From Tragulus kanchil (Eukaryota > Chordata > Mammalia > Artiodactyla > Tragulidae): DNA of 64,000 nucleotides. Both the position numbers and the translations under genes were made by a program. Location: the NCBI GenBank assembly GCA_022376925.1, contig JAIOJX010000005.1:96507001-96571000 (forward strand), given 5' to 3'. Every line of letters begins with the position of its first letter. The stretch's first letter is position 1. The notes under the pieces were generated by a model. The model had not been told where the DNA came from. It saw only the letters and a program-made list of their open reading frames with translations, and made no database searches. Below, in pieces: positions 48,319-60,801 of this stretch.

Positions 48319-48420
48319 CAATAGCCTAATGGTATATTTGTTATAACTTTTCTCTGATTAATTTTACTGACCTTGCATTCTTTCACCAAATTCATAAATA
48401 CATTGTCATCATATATAAGA

Positions 48421-48437
48421 TATATATATATATATAT
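48421..48437. repeat. (AT)n microsatellite
   Basis: About nine TA units, embedded in TATAAGATATATA-type flanks. Confidence 0.85.
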
Positions 48438-48439
48438 CT

Positions 48440-49749
48440 TCTTAGAAAGTGAAAATAATTCAACTACCTGGTGACAGCTGAAGAAGGCAAAAAATATACT
48501 TCTATAAATTGTCATATATCCCATGAGCAAATCCAGAATGTCCAATCTAGGCACAGTTCAGAGAGCATTATTTTTCCATGCTAAAGGTTGGTCTATTTTT
48601 CCAGGCTAAAGGTTGGTGCATTGTTAAATGGTGGTTTGCTTTCACTATTCCATTAGACATTGGTGTATCTTGTGCACTCTCTGACCTCTGGTAACTTGTA
48701 TTATCAGGCAAAGAGGAAATAAAGTGATTAATATTCATGAACACCATTGCAAAGTTGGAACAGCTAAGGAATAGTGTTAGTCATTGACCTGTAACATTTC
48801 TCAAAGTAAAACATAGAATAAAATGAATTTCTTTAAGCATGAAATCAGACATCTGCTTAAAATAGATCTCTGACTGCATTGGGATACCTTTCCAGCCAAT
48901 TTATCTGAACTGAATTTTTGCTTTATCACATCTTATTTTAAAAAAGTTCTTAATTGATTTCTGCTTTACCTATGTCTGTGAATAAGTGTGTTACACAAAA
49001 CCCTAATAGTTAAAATTTTTGGAAATCATATTTCTAGCATCTTTCTAGTCTAATATTTGTTGATCATATTTCTAACATTTTTCTACTCTAAAATTCTATG
49101 ATTTGATGAATTATATATGCCAGACAGACATTGTTTAAAGGTATTTATGGAATGATATTTATAAAGAATCATGTTAAGTATATGATTCATCTATATGCTT
49201 CACAATGTAATATTCTCAACTTAGATACAGATGTTCCAAAGTTATTTTTTACATTTAGACTTTGGGTATCTTATACCTTAATTAAGGAGATTACAAATTT
49301 CAGAAAATAGATCATGGAATTTATATATTTAATAAATATCTTCTAGAAGACATTTTTTTTTTCCTGTTTTAAAATAAAAGAGCAAAATACTGAAAGGAAA
49401 ACACTCAGAACCAGTTTTGTACAAGACTCATTTCAAATTGCATTACCTGAAAAAAAGAATTATTTCTGAAGAGCAGCAGATGAGAAAAGCAATTAAAACT
49501 AGAAATCTGAAGGCAAAAATGACTTCAAGAAAAACACAAGTTTTCTCGTATGATTTTTAAGATGACTAGAGGGAAAATGGCTGTTAAAAAACACAAAATG
49601 CTAATTATAATGTTTAGTTGAGAGGAATGATTATCATCAAAAGTGAAAACAGGAGAGGGTGGGAGGATGATAGCAATGTAAATTGAATCACACAATGTAG
49701 GCATTCAACCGAATGTGTTTTATCTTGTTCTGAGCAAGGAGGTAAACAG
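48440..49749. other. Unique noncoding sequence
   Basis: AT-rich, with no coding frame of note. The repeated TCATATTTCTA and TTTCTAG-like phrases near 49025-49090 are a short local repetition only. Confidence 0.45.
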
Positions 49750-49772
49750 AAAAAAAAAAAAAAAAAAAAAAA
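49750..49772. repeat. Poly(A) tract (23 A)
   Basis: A pure A run between AACAG and TTCTTCAAG. No retroelement body or flanking direct repeat was recognised beside it. Confidence 0.8.
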
Positions 49773-50235
49773 TTCTTCAAGAGCAGACACACAGAATTAG
49801 AAAACAAAACAGTCAGAACTCAGCTGCCAGCTTGAGTAAAGGTAGGGCTCCAGTCAGTGAAGAACTGGGTGCCATGGGAAGAGAGCTTAACTCTACTCTC
49901 TTCTTGGTGGTGATATTTTACTTGTGGGGAGTTATTAGCAAGAAATTTGGGGTAACTTTCTAAAGACCTAAGAATAAGCCCACTAAACACATTTTCAGCA
50001 ATCCACTTATTACCTACATCGTTATAGAGTCAATAACTGGAGACACCATTTAACTTACAATTTTAGATGGAAGATCAAGATTGAATTTCCCTAAAACTTG
50101 AAATAATAATTGTAGCCTGGAAAAATTGGGGGGGGGGGTCGAATTTCCACATCCTCTAAACTCTATTTATGTATAAGGAAAAGAAAGTCACATTCATAAG
50201 GGGCCTACACACAGAATACATTGGTTTATGCCTTG

Positions 50236-50446
50236 CCTTGTTAGTCACTCAGTCATGTCTAACTCTTTGTGGCCCCATGGGCTGTAGCCAGCTAGAATCC
50301 TCTGTCCATGGAATTTTCCAGGCAAAAACACTGGAATGAATAGTATTCATTTCCTCCTCCAGAAGATCTTTCCAAACCAGGGTTCAAATCTTAGTCTCCT
50401 CCATTGCAAGCAGATTCTTTACTCTCTGAACCATCAGGGAAACCCC
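50236..50446 (-). mobile_element. Bov-tA SINE
   Basis: The minus strand gives GGTTTCCCTGATGGTTCAGAG, the body and the tail to AGTCACTCAGTCATG-complement sequence. Flanks acattggtttatg and acattggttcatg form a 13-bp target duplication with one mismatch. It is repeated at 51382-51592. Confidence 0.88.
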
Positions 50447-50711
50447 ACATTGGTTCATGTATGGGGCTCGTAATTCCCCTGAATAGGCAAAAGAGTCCCC
50501 ATCACAGCCCCCTTGCTACAGTTTTGAAGACTTGATGGTTTTTGATTCAAAATACTCTAATATAAAGAAGTAGAAATATAAACCTCTCCACATTCCCATT
50601 TCTTCTACCTAAGTCTGGTATTTTTTTTCAACTTCTTAGGTAAGCAGTCATTCTTGCAAATCTTTTTTTGTTTGTTTTTAAAAATTAAAATAGATATATA
50701 AACACTGGAGG

Positions 50712-50865
50712 TGTGTCAGTTGTCACCTTGAATAGCATGTCAACTCCAGGTCTTTAGAGTAGCCATTCCATTCTCCAGGGGATCTTCCTGACCTGGGGAG
50801 CAAACCTGGATCTCCTACATGGCAGGTGGATTCTTTACCACTTAAGCCACTTGGACTCCCTCTAT
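50712..50865 (-). mobile_element. Bov-tA SINE, diverged
   Basis: AGGGAGTCCAAGTGGCTTAAG (minus strand) is a decayed head, followed by GATCCAGGTTTGCTCCCC and a shortened body. Repeated at 51858-52011. Confidence 0.7.
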
Positions 50866-52108
50866 TCCTGCAGATACAGTCAAGTGACTGTCCATCCACT
50901 TCACCCACAGCCCTTGATCCCATAGAACCATATGAGGAGGTTAAACTATACCTGAGCCTGCAGAACTCAGCTACCAGCTTGAGTAAAGGTAGGGCTCCAG
51001 TCAGTGAAGAACTGGGTGCCATGGGAAGAGAGCTTAACTCTACTCTCTTCTTGGTGGTGATATTTTACTTGTGGGAGTTATTAGCAAGAAATTTGGGGTA
51101 ACTTTCTAAAGACCTAAGAATAAGCCCACTAAACACATTTTCAGCAATCCACTTATTACCTACATCGTTATAGAGTCAATAACTGGAGACACCATTTAAC
51201 TTACAATTTTAGATGGAAGATCAAGATTGAATTTCCCTAAAACTTGAAATAATAATTGTAGCCTGGAAAAATTGGGGGGGGGGGTCGAATTTCCACATCC
51301 TCTAAACTCTATTTATGTATAAGGAAAAGAAAGTCACATTCATAAGGGGCCTACACACAGAATACATTGGTTTATGCCTTGCCTTGTTAGTCACTCAGTC
51401 ATGTCTAACTCTTTGTGGCCCCATGGGCTGTAGCCAGCTAGAATCCTCTGTCCATGGAATTTTCCAGGCAAAAACACTGGAATGAATAGTATTCATTTCC
51501 TCCTCCAGAAGATCTTTCCAAACCAGGGTTCAAATCTTAGTCTCCTCCATTGCAAGCAGATTCTTTACTCTCTGAACCATCAGGGAAACCCCACATTGGT
51601 TCATGTATGGGGCTCGTAATTCCCCTGAATAGGCAAAAGAGTCCCCATCACAGCCCCCTTGCTACAGTTTTGAAGACTTGATGGTTTTTGATTCAAAATA
51701 CTCTAATATAAAGAAGTAGAAATATAAACCTCTCCACATTCCCATTTCTTCTACCTAAGTCTGGTATTTTTTTTCAACTTCTTAGGTAAGCAGTCATTCT
51801 TGCAAATCTTTTTTTGTTTGTTTTTAAAAATTAAAATAGATATATAAACACTGGAGGTGTGTCAGTTGTCACCTTGAATAGCATGTCAACTCCAGGTCTT
51901 TAGAGTAGCCATTCCATTCTCCAGGGGATCTTCCTGACCTGGGGAGCAAACCTGGATCTCCTACATGGCAGGTGGATTCTTTACCACTTAAGCCACTTGG
52001 ACTCCCTCTATTCCTGCAGATACAGTCAAGTGACTGTCCATCCACTTCACCCACAGCCCTTGATCCCATAGAACCATATGAGGAGGTTAAACTATACCTG
52101 AGCCTGCA

Positions 52109-52734
52109 GACACATTAGAATCTCATATTTCTAAAATCCTATTGGTCCCCAAATTAGCAGGACTTGTCCAGTTTTTTTGTGTAATTATTCTTTTATGTCT
52201 AAACAATCACATGTGTTTGTGAAATAAACTTTGAGATGAAATTCATATTTTATGCAAGACAAGAAAAACATAAGCAAAAAAAGTCTATGTCATTTGGTGT
52301 CCTCTCTCCCAGCACTGTGCATTGTGTATCAAGATTATACATGGATCAAGCCTTTCCCCTGGACAGAAACACCTGCTCAGCCATACAGAACAACATTCTC
52401 TTAACATCAGTGAGACAACTCCTTAAAGATGCATTTCATCTTGATCTCACAATGAGCCACTGTGATGCTTACATCTGAATCATTTAAACTGTCAATAATA
52501 CATTTTTAATATACAACCCTCTGTCTCAAAACGCTTCTATAACTATGCCTGATTTCTGATGGGCAGAACAATTCTCAAAGCTTTCTGAGATGCTCTTCAC
52601 AGGTTATTACCCTCAAATTTGGCTTGAATAAAATTTTCCATCTCTTTCATAGATCAGCTGATTTAATTTTCATCCACATATTGAATTTTATTTTATTTTT
52701 TTCACATATTTAATTTTAATCCAATTAATTAAAT
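52109..52734. other. Unique noncoding sequence
   Basis: An 80-codon open frame at 52236-52478 is not recognisable as a protein. No repeat is named. Confidence 0.45.
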
Positions 52735-52832
52735 TCCCATTGTGTGTCAAGCTTTGAAACTAACTGCTCTGTGGTATAAAAACATAAGCAGTGCATGATC
52801 TTTACTTTCAAGGATCTCATCATATGTGGAAA
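52735..52832. repeat. L2-like fragment
   Basis: TGTGTGTCAAGCTTTGAAAC, ATAAAAACATAAGCAGTGC and TTTCAAGGATCTCATCATATG resemble the common L2-type phrase of old mammalian repeats. Diverged. Confidence 0.4.
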
Positions 52833-52904
52833 GCATGGAAATAATGGTGGCATACCATGGTTTCAACATCTGTGTGAGCCTAGCTACAGTGGGCACAGGA
52901 CCCT

Positions 52905-53035
52905 GTAGTGTCAGTATCATTATCCCTCCATTAAAGATAAGGTCGCCGAGGAAAAGGAAATTGAAACAACTTTTGCAAGGTCACACAGCACACGGCTGAA
53001 GAGTATTTCAAGTCTCAGTCTTTCTACTATGTCAC
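52905..53035 (+). repeat. MIR SINE
   Basis: ATTATCCCTCCATTAAAGAT, AAGGTCACACAGCACACGGC and a CAAGTCTCAGTC end track MIR. Confidence 0.68.
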
Positions 53036-53936
53036 ACTTCACGTAACAGTCTCTGTCATTTGCCTTGGTACTGAATCAGCCTTCATTCAGCCTTCATCCT
53101 TAAAACAGAATAATCCTAAAGCCTTTATCATTTCTACTTTATTGTTATGTGTCTGTAAACTCTTGTGCATCTATTCAATAATTATGATTGAGTAATGATA
53201 CTGCGTTATATTGAATTCCTGAGAACTCTCAATCATTCCCTTTAGCATCCCCGTCTTTCAGCAAAATAGAGAAAAATTTCTTGAATTCTAGTAAAACTTA
53301 AGCCCTCCTATAACCCTGGTATATACCACATATGCTCTCTGTGAAGTTGAAGTGTTCTGAAACAATATTTAGAGAGGAAGGACCGAGGCATGAGGGACAG
53401 AGAGTAAAAATACATTGAAATTATTGCTAGAAAACATAACATTTTATTCAGAGAATTTTTGCTACTGCCATTGACATTTTCAGATGCAGCCTCAGGCATT
53501 GACAGTGACAAATGGTCTCTATTGTTAGTTCAGGCTATAAAGTCAACAGGAAAGATCTGAACATTAGTCAACTTTGACTTAACCAAAGTACTTTAATATC
53601 CTTACCAGGCATGCTTTGACTTATGCCACAGCATTAATTACCCTCTGGCTTTGCTTAAAATTCTGTTTTCTACCCCATTCTAAAGATTCTTTTGGCATAT
53701 GGATCATAACAATTGGGATAAAATTAGTCTTGACATTCTTGAGGAAGTATATTCATTGGCATTCCACTTCATTCCTTAATAAACCTTGAAGAGTGGGGAA
53801 AAGACTACTGGGGAGGCACTGTATGAAATGTACAAACAGAATGGGTTACTTTCAGTGATCTGAACAACTAAAAACTATTTTTAAGGAAATTCTCAAAGTT
53901 TGTCACAGTTTATCTGTAATGGTAGAATTCAAAACT
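53036..53936. other. Unique noncoding sequence
   Basis: No gene or nameable repeat is visible. Confidence 0.45.
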
Positions 53937-54005
53937 ATTTATCTGTTCATCTCAGTACTTAGCACTGTGCCTGACACTGCATGGCCTTTTGTTGAATAAA
54001 TAAAC
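53937..54005 (+). repeat. L2/MIR-type tail
   Basis: CAGTACTTAGCACTGTGCCTG followed by TTTTGTTGAATAAATAAAC is the typical end of an L2-like repeat. Confidence 0.6.
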
Positions 54006-54179
54006 CTCCCAAACTGTTATTCTTTATTGCTCTATAGAAGGAAATTTAATTTTATTTTAGTTTTACAGGTTATTTACAGCAAAGCGATATAAATCAAGAA
54101 AATTCACATCATCTTCATTGTGACCCTACAAAGGCCTGCAGTGTTTTCTGATTCAAGAAATGTATTTTATTGAAAATAA

Positions 54180-55200
54180 CTAGTTTTTAAATAGTATTTT
54201 AAGTATACTTGATTTACAAAATGTGTCAATTCTGCTGTACAGCAAAGTGATTCATTTATGTGTATTTTTCAATATCATGGGATATTGAATGTACTTCCCT
54301 ATGATATACAGTAGGACCTCATTACTTATCCATCTTATATGTAATAGTTTGCCTGTGGTAATCCCAACTCCCAATCTTCCCCTCCCCCCACCCTTCTTTT
54401 GGCAGTTACAAGTCTGATCTCTATATTTGTGAATCTGTTTCTGTTTCGTGTGTAAGTTCATTTTATAATGTTTTAGATTTCACATATATGTGATAGCATA
54501 TAATATTTGTCTTTCTGATTGCTTATCAGTATGATAACTGGATCTATCCATATTGCTTCAAATGGTGTTATTTCATTCTTTTTTTATGACTGAGTGATAT
54601 TCTGTTTTGTACATGTGTGTTTATGGGACACACACACCCACACCCACCACATTTTTACCTGTTCATTTGTCAACAGACTTGTAAGTTGTTTCCATGTCTT
54701 CGCTATTGTAAATAGTGTGGCTGTGAACACAGGGATGCATGTATCTTTCTGAATTATAGTTTTATCTGGGTATATATGCCCAGGAGTGTGACTGCAGGAT
54801 GATAAGGCAACTGACTCTATTTTTAGTTTTTGAGGAACCTCCATACTGTTCACAATAATGGCTGCACCAACTTACTTTCCCATCGACCGTGTAGGCATGT
54901 TTCCTTTTCTCCATACCCTCTCCAGCATATATTATTTGCAGACTTGTTATTGATGACCATTCTGGCCATGGGGAAGTGATACCCCTTGTAGCTTTGATTT
55001 GCATTTCTCTAATAATTATTATACTTATAATAATACTTAGTAATTATCATAATCAGTAACAGTAATGATGAGAATCTTTTCCTGTGCCCTTTGACTATCT
55101 GTATGTCTTCTTTGGAGAAATGTCTACTTAGATCTTCTGACCAGTTTTCAATCAGGATGTTTGGTTTTTTGTTACAGAGTTATATGAGCTGTTTTATATT
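54180..55200 (-). mobile_element. Old L1 3' UTR, minus strand
   Basis: The plus strand shows the complement of an L1 3' region: TGTACAGCAAAGTGATTCAT, 'ccatattgcttcaaatgg', 'aatagtgtggctgtgaac', 'ctccatactgttcacaat', CCATACCCTCTCCAGCATAT, 'gatttgcatttctctaat' and 'tatgtcttctttggagaa'. It is long but diverged. The part from 54869 is duplicated at 55967-56300. Confidence 0.78.
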
Positions 55201-57031
55201 TTAAAATAACTAATTTTGAATATGTTTTATCATATCTTCAACCAAGTATGATCACTCTCAGCCATAAGAATGAGTATCCCTGTGATCTCATTCCAGGTAT
55301 ATTACTTTCCTAGGGACACTGTAACAGATTATGACAAACTCAATTTTTGTGATATCAGTAAAATCAACAAAAAATTATTTGTTAAAACAACAGAAATTAA
55401 TTTCTCAACAATTTTGGATGTTCAGAGTTCAAAATCAAGGTTTTAGCAGGCCATACTCCCTCTGGAAACTCTAAAGGACAATATGTGCCATAGATTTTGG
55501 GTCCACCTTGGACCAGTAGGATCTCACCTTAGGTTGATTACATCTGCAAAGACCTTATTTTCAATAAGGTCATAGTCATAGGCTCTTAGTGGATATGGAT
55601 TTTGAGGAGACACCTATTCAATCCAATGTACCCGGTAAAGATAAGGTTAGTGTATTTAGGTAAGTATCATCTTTTAATGTCAACAGAGTAGGATTGTTCA
55701 TGAAATATTTTAGTTATTAGCTTACTAGTAATGAGTTTGTTCATTAATATAGAAAATGTATCTGAGTTGAAGGTAGCATTGATCTATAGAGCAGCCAATG
55801 ATAGTCCACAAGAATGGGTGCATAGAGTTGACTTAAAATCAATAGGCAGTTTTTATCCCCAAACTACCCAATCACAGTTCTGCTCCAGGTAGAAAATATT
55901 TGTAGCGTGATTGCAGATAAACATATCTATTTATCCCCAAACTACCCAATCACATTCTGCTCTCAGAACTTACTTTCCCATCGACCGTGTAGGCATGTTT
56001 CCTTTTCTCCATACCCTCTCCAGCATATATTATTTGCAGACTTGTTATTGATGACCATTCTGGCCATGGGGAAGTGATACCCCTTGTAGCTTTGATTTGC
56101 ATTTCTCTAATAATTATTATACTTATAATAATACTTAGTAATTATCATAATCAGTAACAGTAATGATGAGAATCTTTTCCTGTGCCCTTTGACTATCTGT
56201 ATGTCTTCTTTGGAGAAATGTCTACTTAGATCTTCTGACCAGTTTTCAATCAGGATGTTTGGTTTTTTGTTACAGAGTTATATGAGCTGTTTTATATTTT
56301 AAAATAACTAATTTTGAATATGTTTTATCATATCTTCAACCAAGTATGATCACTCTCAGCCATAAGAATGAGTATCCCTGTGATCTCATTCCAGGTATAT
56401 TACTTTCCTAGGGACACTGTAACAGATTATGACAAACTCAATTTTTGTGATATCAGTAAAATCAACAAAAAATTATTTGTTAAAACAACAGAAATTAATT
56501 TCTCAACAATTTTGGATGTTCAGAGTTCAAAATCAAGGTTTTAGCAGGCCATACTCCCTCTGGAAACTCTAAAGGACAATATGTGCCATAGATTTTGGGT
56601 CCACCTTGGACCAGTAGGATCTCACCTTAGGTTGATTACATCTGCAAAGACCTTATTTTCAATAAGGTCATAGTCATAGGCTCTTAGTGGATATGGATTT
56701 TGAGGAGACACCTATTCAATCCAATGTACCCGGTAAAGATAAGGTTAGTGTATTTAGGTAAGTATCATCTTTTAATGTCAACAGAGTAGGATTGTTCATG
56801 AAATATTTTAGTTATTAGCTTACTAGTAATGAGTTTGTTCATTAATATAGAAAATGTATCTGAGTTGAAGGTAGCATTGATCTATAGAGCAGCCAATGAT
56901 AGTCCACAAGAATGGGTGCATAGAGTTGACTTAAAATCAATAGGCAGTTTTTATCCCCAAACTACCCAATCACAGTTCTGCTCCAGGTAGAAAATATTTG
57001 TAGCGTGATTGCAGATAAACATATCTATTTA
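54869..57031 (+). repeat. Tandem direct duplication 18 (unit 1098 bp)
   Basis: Copy 1 is 54869-55966 and copy 2 is 55967 to about 57031. Before the seam, 55929-55964 repeats a phrase (CCCCAAACTACCCAATCAC) that belongs at 55857, a third stuttering join. Confidence 0.95.
55290..55640 (+). repeat. Ancient mammalian interspersed repeat, fourth copy
   Basis: It has 'aacaacagaaattaatttc', CAATTTTGGATGTTCAGAG, 'catactccctctggaaac' and GATTACATCTGCAAAGACC, in the same order as the copies at 2730, 6965 and 18006. Duplicated at 56388-56738. Confidence 0.55.
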
Positions 57032-57414
57032 TAACCTTTTTCTTCTCTGATGCTTTTATACACCCTCTTCTGAATGAGTACCCAGTCATCAGTTTCACTG
57101 CCTATTTCTCATGTTGCCATTTTGCTTTTAACCTATCTTTCACTCCCTTCAGAGAATCAGACAGATATACAATGGTAGAAAAAAAAAACTGAGGTTTTAA
57201 GAAGAAAACTGTCTATGTATATGTTGTTTTAACATTCATTACTCTCTTTACATAGGCAAGACCTCCAAATATTTATAGGCCCACTTTATCACTTCTCACT
57301 TTATAGGATCACCGTTCTCTATTGTATTCTTTCCTTTTACCCTCTTTATTTATTTCCTTCATTTCATTTATATAAACCAGATAATAACAGTTCTTGTCTA
57401 TTGTCTATTTACCC
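57032..57414. other. Unique noncoding sequence
   Basis: AT-rich; nothing recognised. Confidence 0.45.
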
Positions 57415-57552
57415 CACTAAAATATATGCTCCATAAAGTCGTGACTTTGTCTATATAGTTGACCATTGTCTATCTTTCACTGAAAGCAATAATAGTAGCC
57501 TGCCCCATAGCAGCTGCTTAATAGTGTTTGTAAAATGATTGACTGAGTAAAT
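57415..57552 (+). repeat. L2 LINE 3' end
   Basis: TATGCTCCATAAAGTCGTGAC, TTTGTCTATATAG, AGCAGCTGCTTAATAGTG and AATGATTGACTGAGTAA follow the L2 tail. Confidence 0.6.
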
Positions 57553-57873
57553 ATGATTTTGAGGTACATATCTCTGAAAACTCCCTTTATGTATTATCAG
57601 TTCACCTAAAAAATAAACATGAAGAGGTGTATGACTCATCATATTTCTTATTCCCTGAAATGTGTCTGAGTCTTATAGATTGCCAGAGATATATACATAA
57701 TGGAAAAGAGCTGCATGTCCTCGTGGTGAGTTCAGCAGCCTCTACAAACACACAACTGATAGTATATACCTTGGCCAGTTATTCCTGAAGAATTCTGCTG
57801 TCTAGTGGTAAACTATTTTTCATTTTATCATACAAATGGACCAGATAAACATATTTTGTAATGATAACCAATT

Positions 57874-60026
57874 GTAATAACTTATGATAATGACTGTAGT
57901 AGCTTTTTAATGTGATCATGTAAATACACATTATATTGTGCACTCTAGGTCAAATTCTTTTTCCTTGACAATATTTAGCTGGATATTAGCGTTAGGGCAT
58001 CCCTGGATACTGTTACTGCTGTCCCTGAGTTTTGAGTCAATGGAAAAAGGACACAGGAAATACATAACTGGAGCCCAAATTTTCAACTTCAATTCTGATT
58101 AGCTAATTAGAAAGTATGGCTTTAGATCTACAGTCAGAACGGTGTCAGACTCCTAAAGTGCTGGATAAAGCCACTTCTCCTCTAGAGGAACAGAGTCTGT
58201 CTTAGTTAAGTTTATTCCATAGGAAAATCAAATGTACGAGTTTTCCACTGTCTCATTAATAATGTATACAAACCACCACCAGACATTTATCTGTGCTCAC
58301 AAGTCTGTGTTGGCCCAAAGATTCTGCTGATTTTGGCTGGATCCTAGGCTAGCTGGCAGGTCCATTGAGTGGAGGCCGGCTGGCATGGGGTGCCCTCAGT
58401 TGGGACAACTCTTTTCTGCTTCAAGTGATACCTCTTCCTCCAGGAGGTAGTTTGGACTTGTTATTATGGCAGGTATGGATTCAAAGAGAGCCAGAATAGC
58501 ACAAAAACACTTATTTTTGCTGCATTCTGTCAACCTAGGCAAGTCACAAGACCAGTCTACATCCAGGGGTGCAGAAATAAACTCCTCCTGTTGATGGAGG
58601 AGATGAAAGAATTGCAAGGGCTTAGATACAGAAGAAAGTGCAAAATTGGTCAGTTTTATAATTAGTTTACCACAAGCATACTGCACCCTCTTTACAGGCA
58701 GGCAGATCTAATAAAAGAGGAAGGGAACAGAATTGCCCATTCTGTCCCCAAATGAATAAAGAACAGAAATAATAAAAGATGTGTTGCCCTTACTGAAGCT
58801 ATCCCACAAAATGCCTGATGCTAGGAGAAGGGTCGAGGTCCTTAATTTATGTATCCACTTGAGAGCATCAACCTATCCCATCAGTCAGAAATAAAATGAA
58901 ATCAAGGAGTAGAGGTAAAATCAGTATTTTGTGATAATGACTGTTAGAAAAAAAGCTCTTTTAATGTGTAATAACTTATGATAATGACTGTAGTAGCTTT
59001 TAAATGTGATCATGTAAATACACGTTGTATTGTGCACTCTAGGTCAAATTCTTTTTCCTTGACAATATTTAGCTGGATATTAGCGTTAGGGCATCCCTGG
59101 ATACTGTTACTGCTGTCCCTGAGTTTTGAGTCAATGGAAAAAGGACACAGGAAATACATAACTGGAGCCCAAATTTTCAACTTCAATTCTGATTAGCTAA
59201 TTAGAAAGTATGGCTTTAGATCTACAGTCAGAACGGTGTCAGACTCCTAAAGTGCTGGATAAAGCCACTTCTCCTCTAGAGGAACAGAGTCTGTCTTAGT
59301 TAAGTTTATTCCATAGGAAAATCAAATGTACGAGTTTTCCACTGTCTCATTAATAATGTATACAAACCACCACCAGACATTTATCTGTGCTCACAAGTCT
59401 GTGTTGGCCCAAAGATTCTGCTGATTTTGGCTGGATCCTAGGCTAGCTGGCAGGTCCATTGAGTGGAGGCCGGCTGGCATGGGGTGCCCTCAGTTGGGAC
59501 AACTCTTTTCTGCTTCAAGTGATACCTCTTCCTCCAGGAGGTAGTTTGGACTTGTTATTATGGCAGGTATGGATTCAAAGAGAGCCAGAATAGCACAAAA
59601 ACACTTATTTTTGCTGCATTCTGTCAACCTAGGCAAGTCACAAGACCAGTCTACATCCAGGGGTGCAGAAATAAACTCCTCCTGTTGATGGAGGAGATGA
59701 AAGAATTGCAAGGGCTTAGATACAGAAGAAAGTGCAAAATTGGTCAGTTTTATAATTAGTTTACCACAAGCATACTGCACCCTCTTTACAGGCAGGCAGA
59801 TCTAATAAAAGAGGAAGGGAACAGAATTGCCCATTCTGTCCCCAAATGAATAAAGAACAGAAATAATAAAAGATGTGTTGCCCTTACTGAAGCTATCCCA
59901 CAAAATGCCTGATGCTAGGAGAAGGGTCGAGGTCCTTAATTTATGTATCCACTTGAGAGCATCAACCTATCCCATCAGTCAGAAATAAAATGAAATCAAG
60001 GAGTAGAGGTAAAATCAGTATTTTGT
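57874..60026 (+). repeat. Tandem direct duplication 19 (unit 1094 bp)
   Basis: Copy 1 is 57874-58967 and copy 2 is 58968 to about 60026. Before the seam, 58930-58967 is a garbled version of the opening phrase (GATAATGACTGTTAGAAAAAAAGC against GATAATGACTGTAGTAGC). A 96-codon minus-strand frame appears in both copies (58396-58686 and 59490-59780). It is unrecognised and I do not call it a gene. Confidence 0.95.
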
Positions 60027-60424
60027 GTAATAAAAAATAACATGGCTGGCTGACAGAATCTTTCACACTCTAATGAACTGTTTACTGACTTTCAATCAAA
60101 TGAACACAGTCTTACTTATTTTTCTGCTTTCTTCTTATTTCTTAGAAGAATGCTATACATTTGGCTTTTCCAACAAACACAAATGACTTCATATGAAAGA
60201 TTTCACTTTGTATTTTAATTACTTTAGACTGCAAAATGAACTATTATACATCAAGCATCAAGAAATAGCTTAACTTCTTTTACTCTTCTTCAACGCTGTG
60301 GAACTAGAACATCAAATTTTTGAAATATGCCAAGCGAATAAGTCACTTCTCCCCATAAGTTTCATAGTAATACTCAGTACTTGATGAAATCACTTGATTT
60401 TTATGTATTTGCTTGAAGGGAGCT
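60027..60424. other. Unique noncoding sequence
   Basis: AT-rich, with nothing recognised. Confidence 0.45.
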
Positions 60425-60433
60425 ACTCTATAA

Positions 60434-60644
60434 TTGCTGTTGTTTAGTTGCTGAGTCGTGTCTGACTCTTTTGCGACTCCATGGACTGTAGACTGCCGGG
60501 TTCCTCTGTCCATGGGATTTCCCAGGCAAGAATACTGGAGTGGGTTCCATTTCCTTCTGCAGGGGATCTCCCCAACTCAGGGATCGAACGCATGTCTCCT
60601 GCTTGGCAGAAATATTCTTTACCACTGAGCCACCAGGGAAACTC
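60434..60644 (-). mobile_element. Bov-tA SINE with target-site duplication
   Basis: The minus strand starts GAGTTTCCCTGGTGGCTCAG, has a B box near GTTCGATCCC, the body CCAGTATTCTTGCCTGGG, and the tail GTCAGACACGACTCAGCAAC. The flanking repeat actctataa is perfect at 60425-60433 and 60645-60653. Confidence 0.93.
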
Positions 60645-60761
60645 ACTCTATAAATAAGCATTGGTATTACAATCATAAGGAAATATTTGAGATTTTTTTC
60701 AGGAGAAAAAAAAGAGAAAAATATTAGATTAAATAAAAATAAAGCAGCATATACCTTAGCA

Positions 60762-60801
60762 TGGCAACCCACTCCAGTATTCTTGCTTAGAAAACCCCGT
60801 G
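60762..60801 (+). mobile_element. Bov-tA fragment joined to the L1 5' end
   Basis: ATGGCAACCCACTCCAGTAT followed by TCTTGCTTAGAAAACCCCGTGG is the middle of Bov-tA and nothing else of it. It begins abruptly after TTAGC and passes straight into the GC-rich repeat at the L1 5' end. Either the L1 inserted into a SINE or this scrap was added as filler when the L1 integrated. Confidence 0.75.

Larger units (their letters stand above)
49814..52108 (+). repeat. Tandem direct duplication 17 (unit 1147 bp)
   Basis: Copy 1 is 49814-50960 and copy 2 is 50961 to about 52108. The seam joins AGCCTGCAG to AACTCAGCT. Early in copy 2, GTGGGGAG is shortened to GTGGGAG, another homopolymer loss. An 11-G run is kept in both copies (50128-50138 and 51274-51284). 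Confidence 0.95.

Noticed and set aside
54246..54461. Possible exon in a region with open minus-strand frames
   Set aside because: The region is the 3' UTR of an old L1 in antisense.
58396..58686. 96-codon minus-strand frame conserved perfectly at 59490-59780
   Set aside because: The perfect conservation is explained by duplication 19 and is not selection. The peptide is unrecognised and there is no supporting gene structure.
2313..60026. CRISPR-like or programmed repeat system from the regular ~1.1 kb pairs
   Set aside because: Units differ in sequence from pair to pair, there are no spacers, and the DNA is mammalian. An assembly origin fits better.
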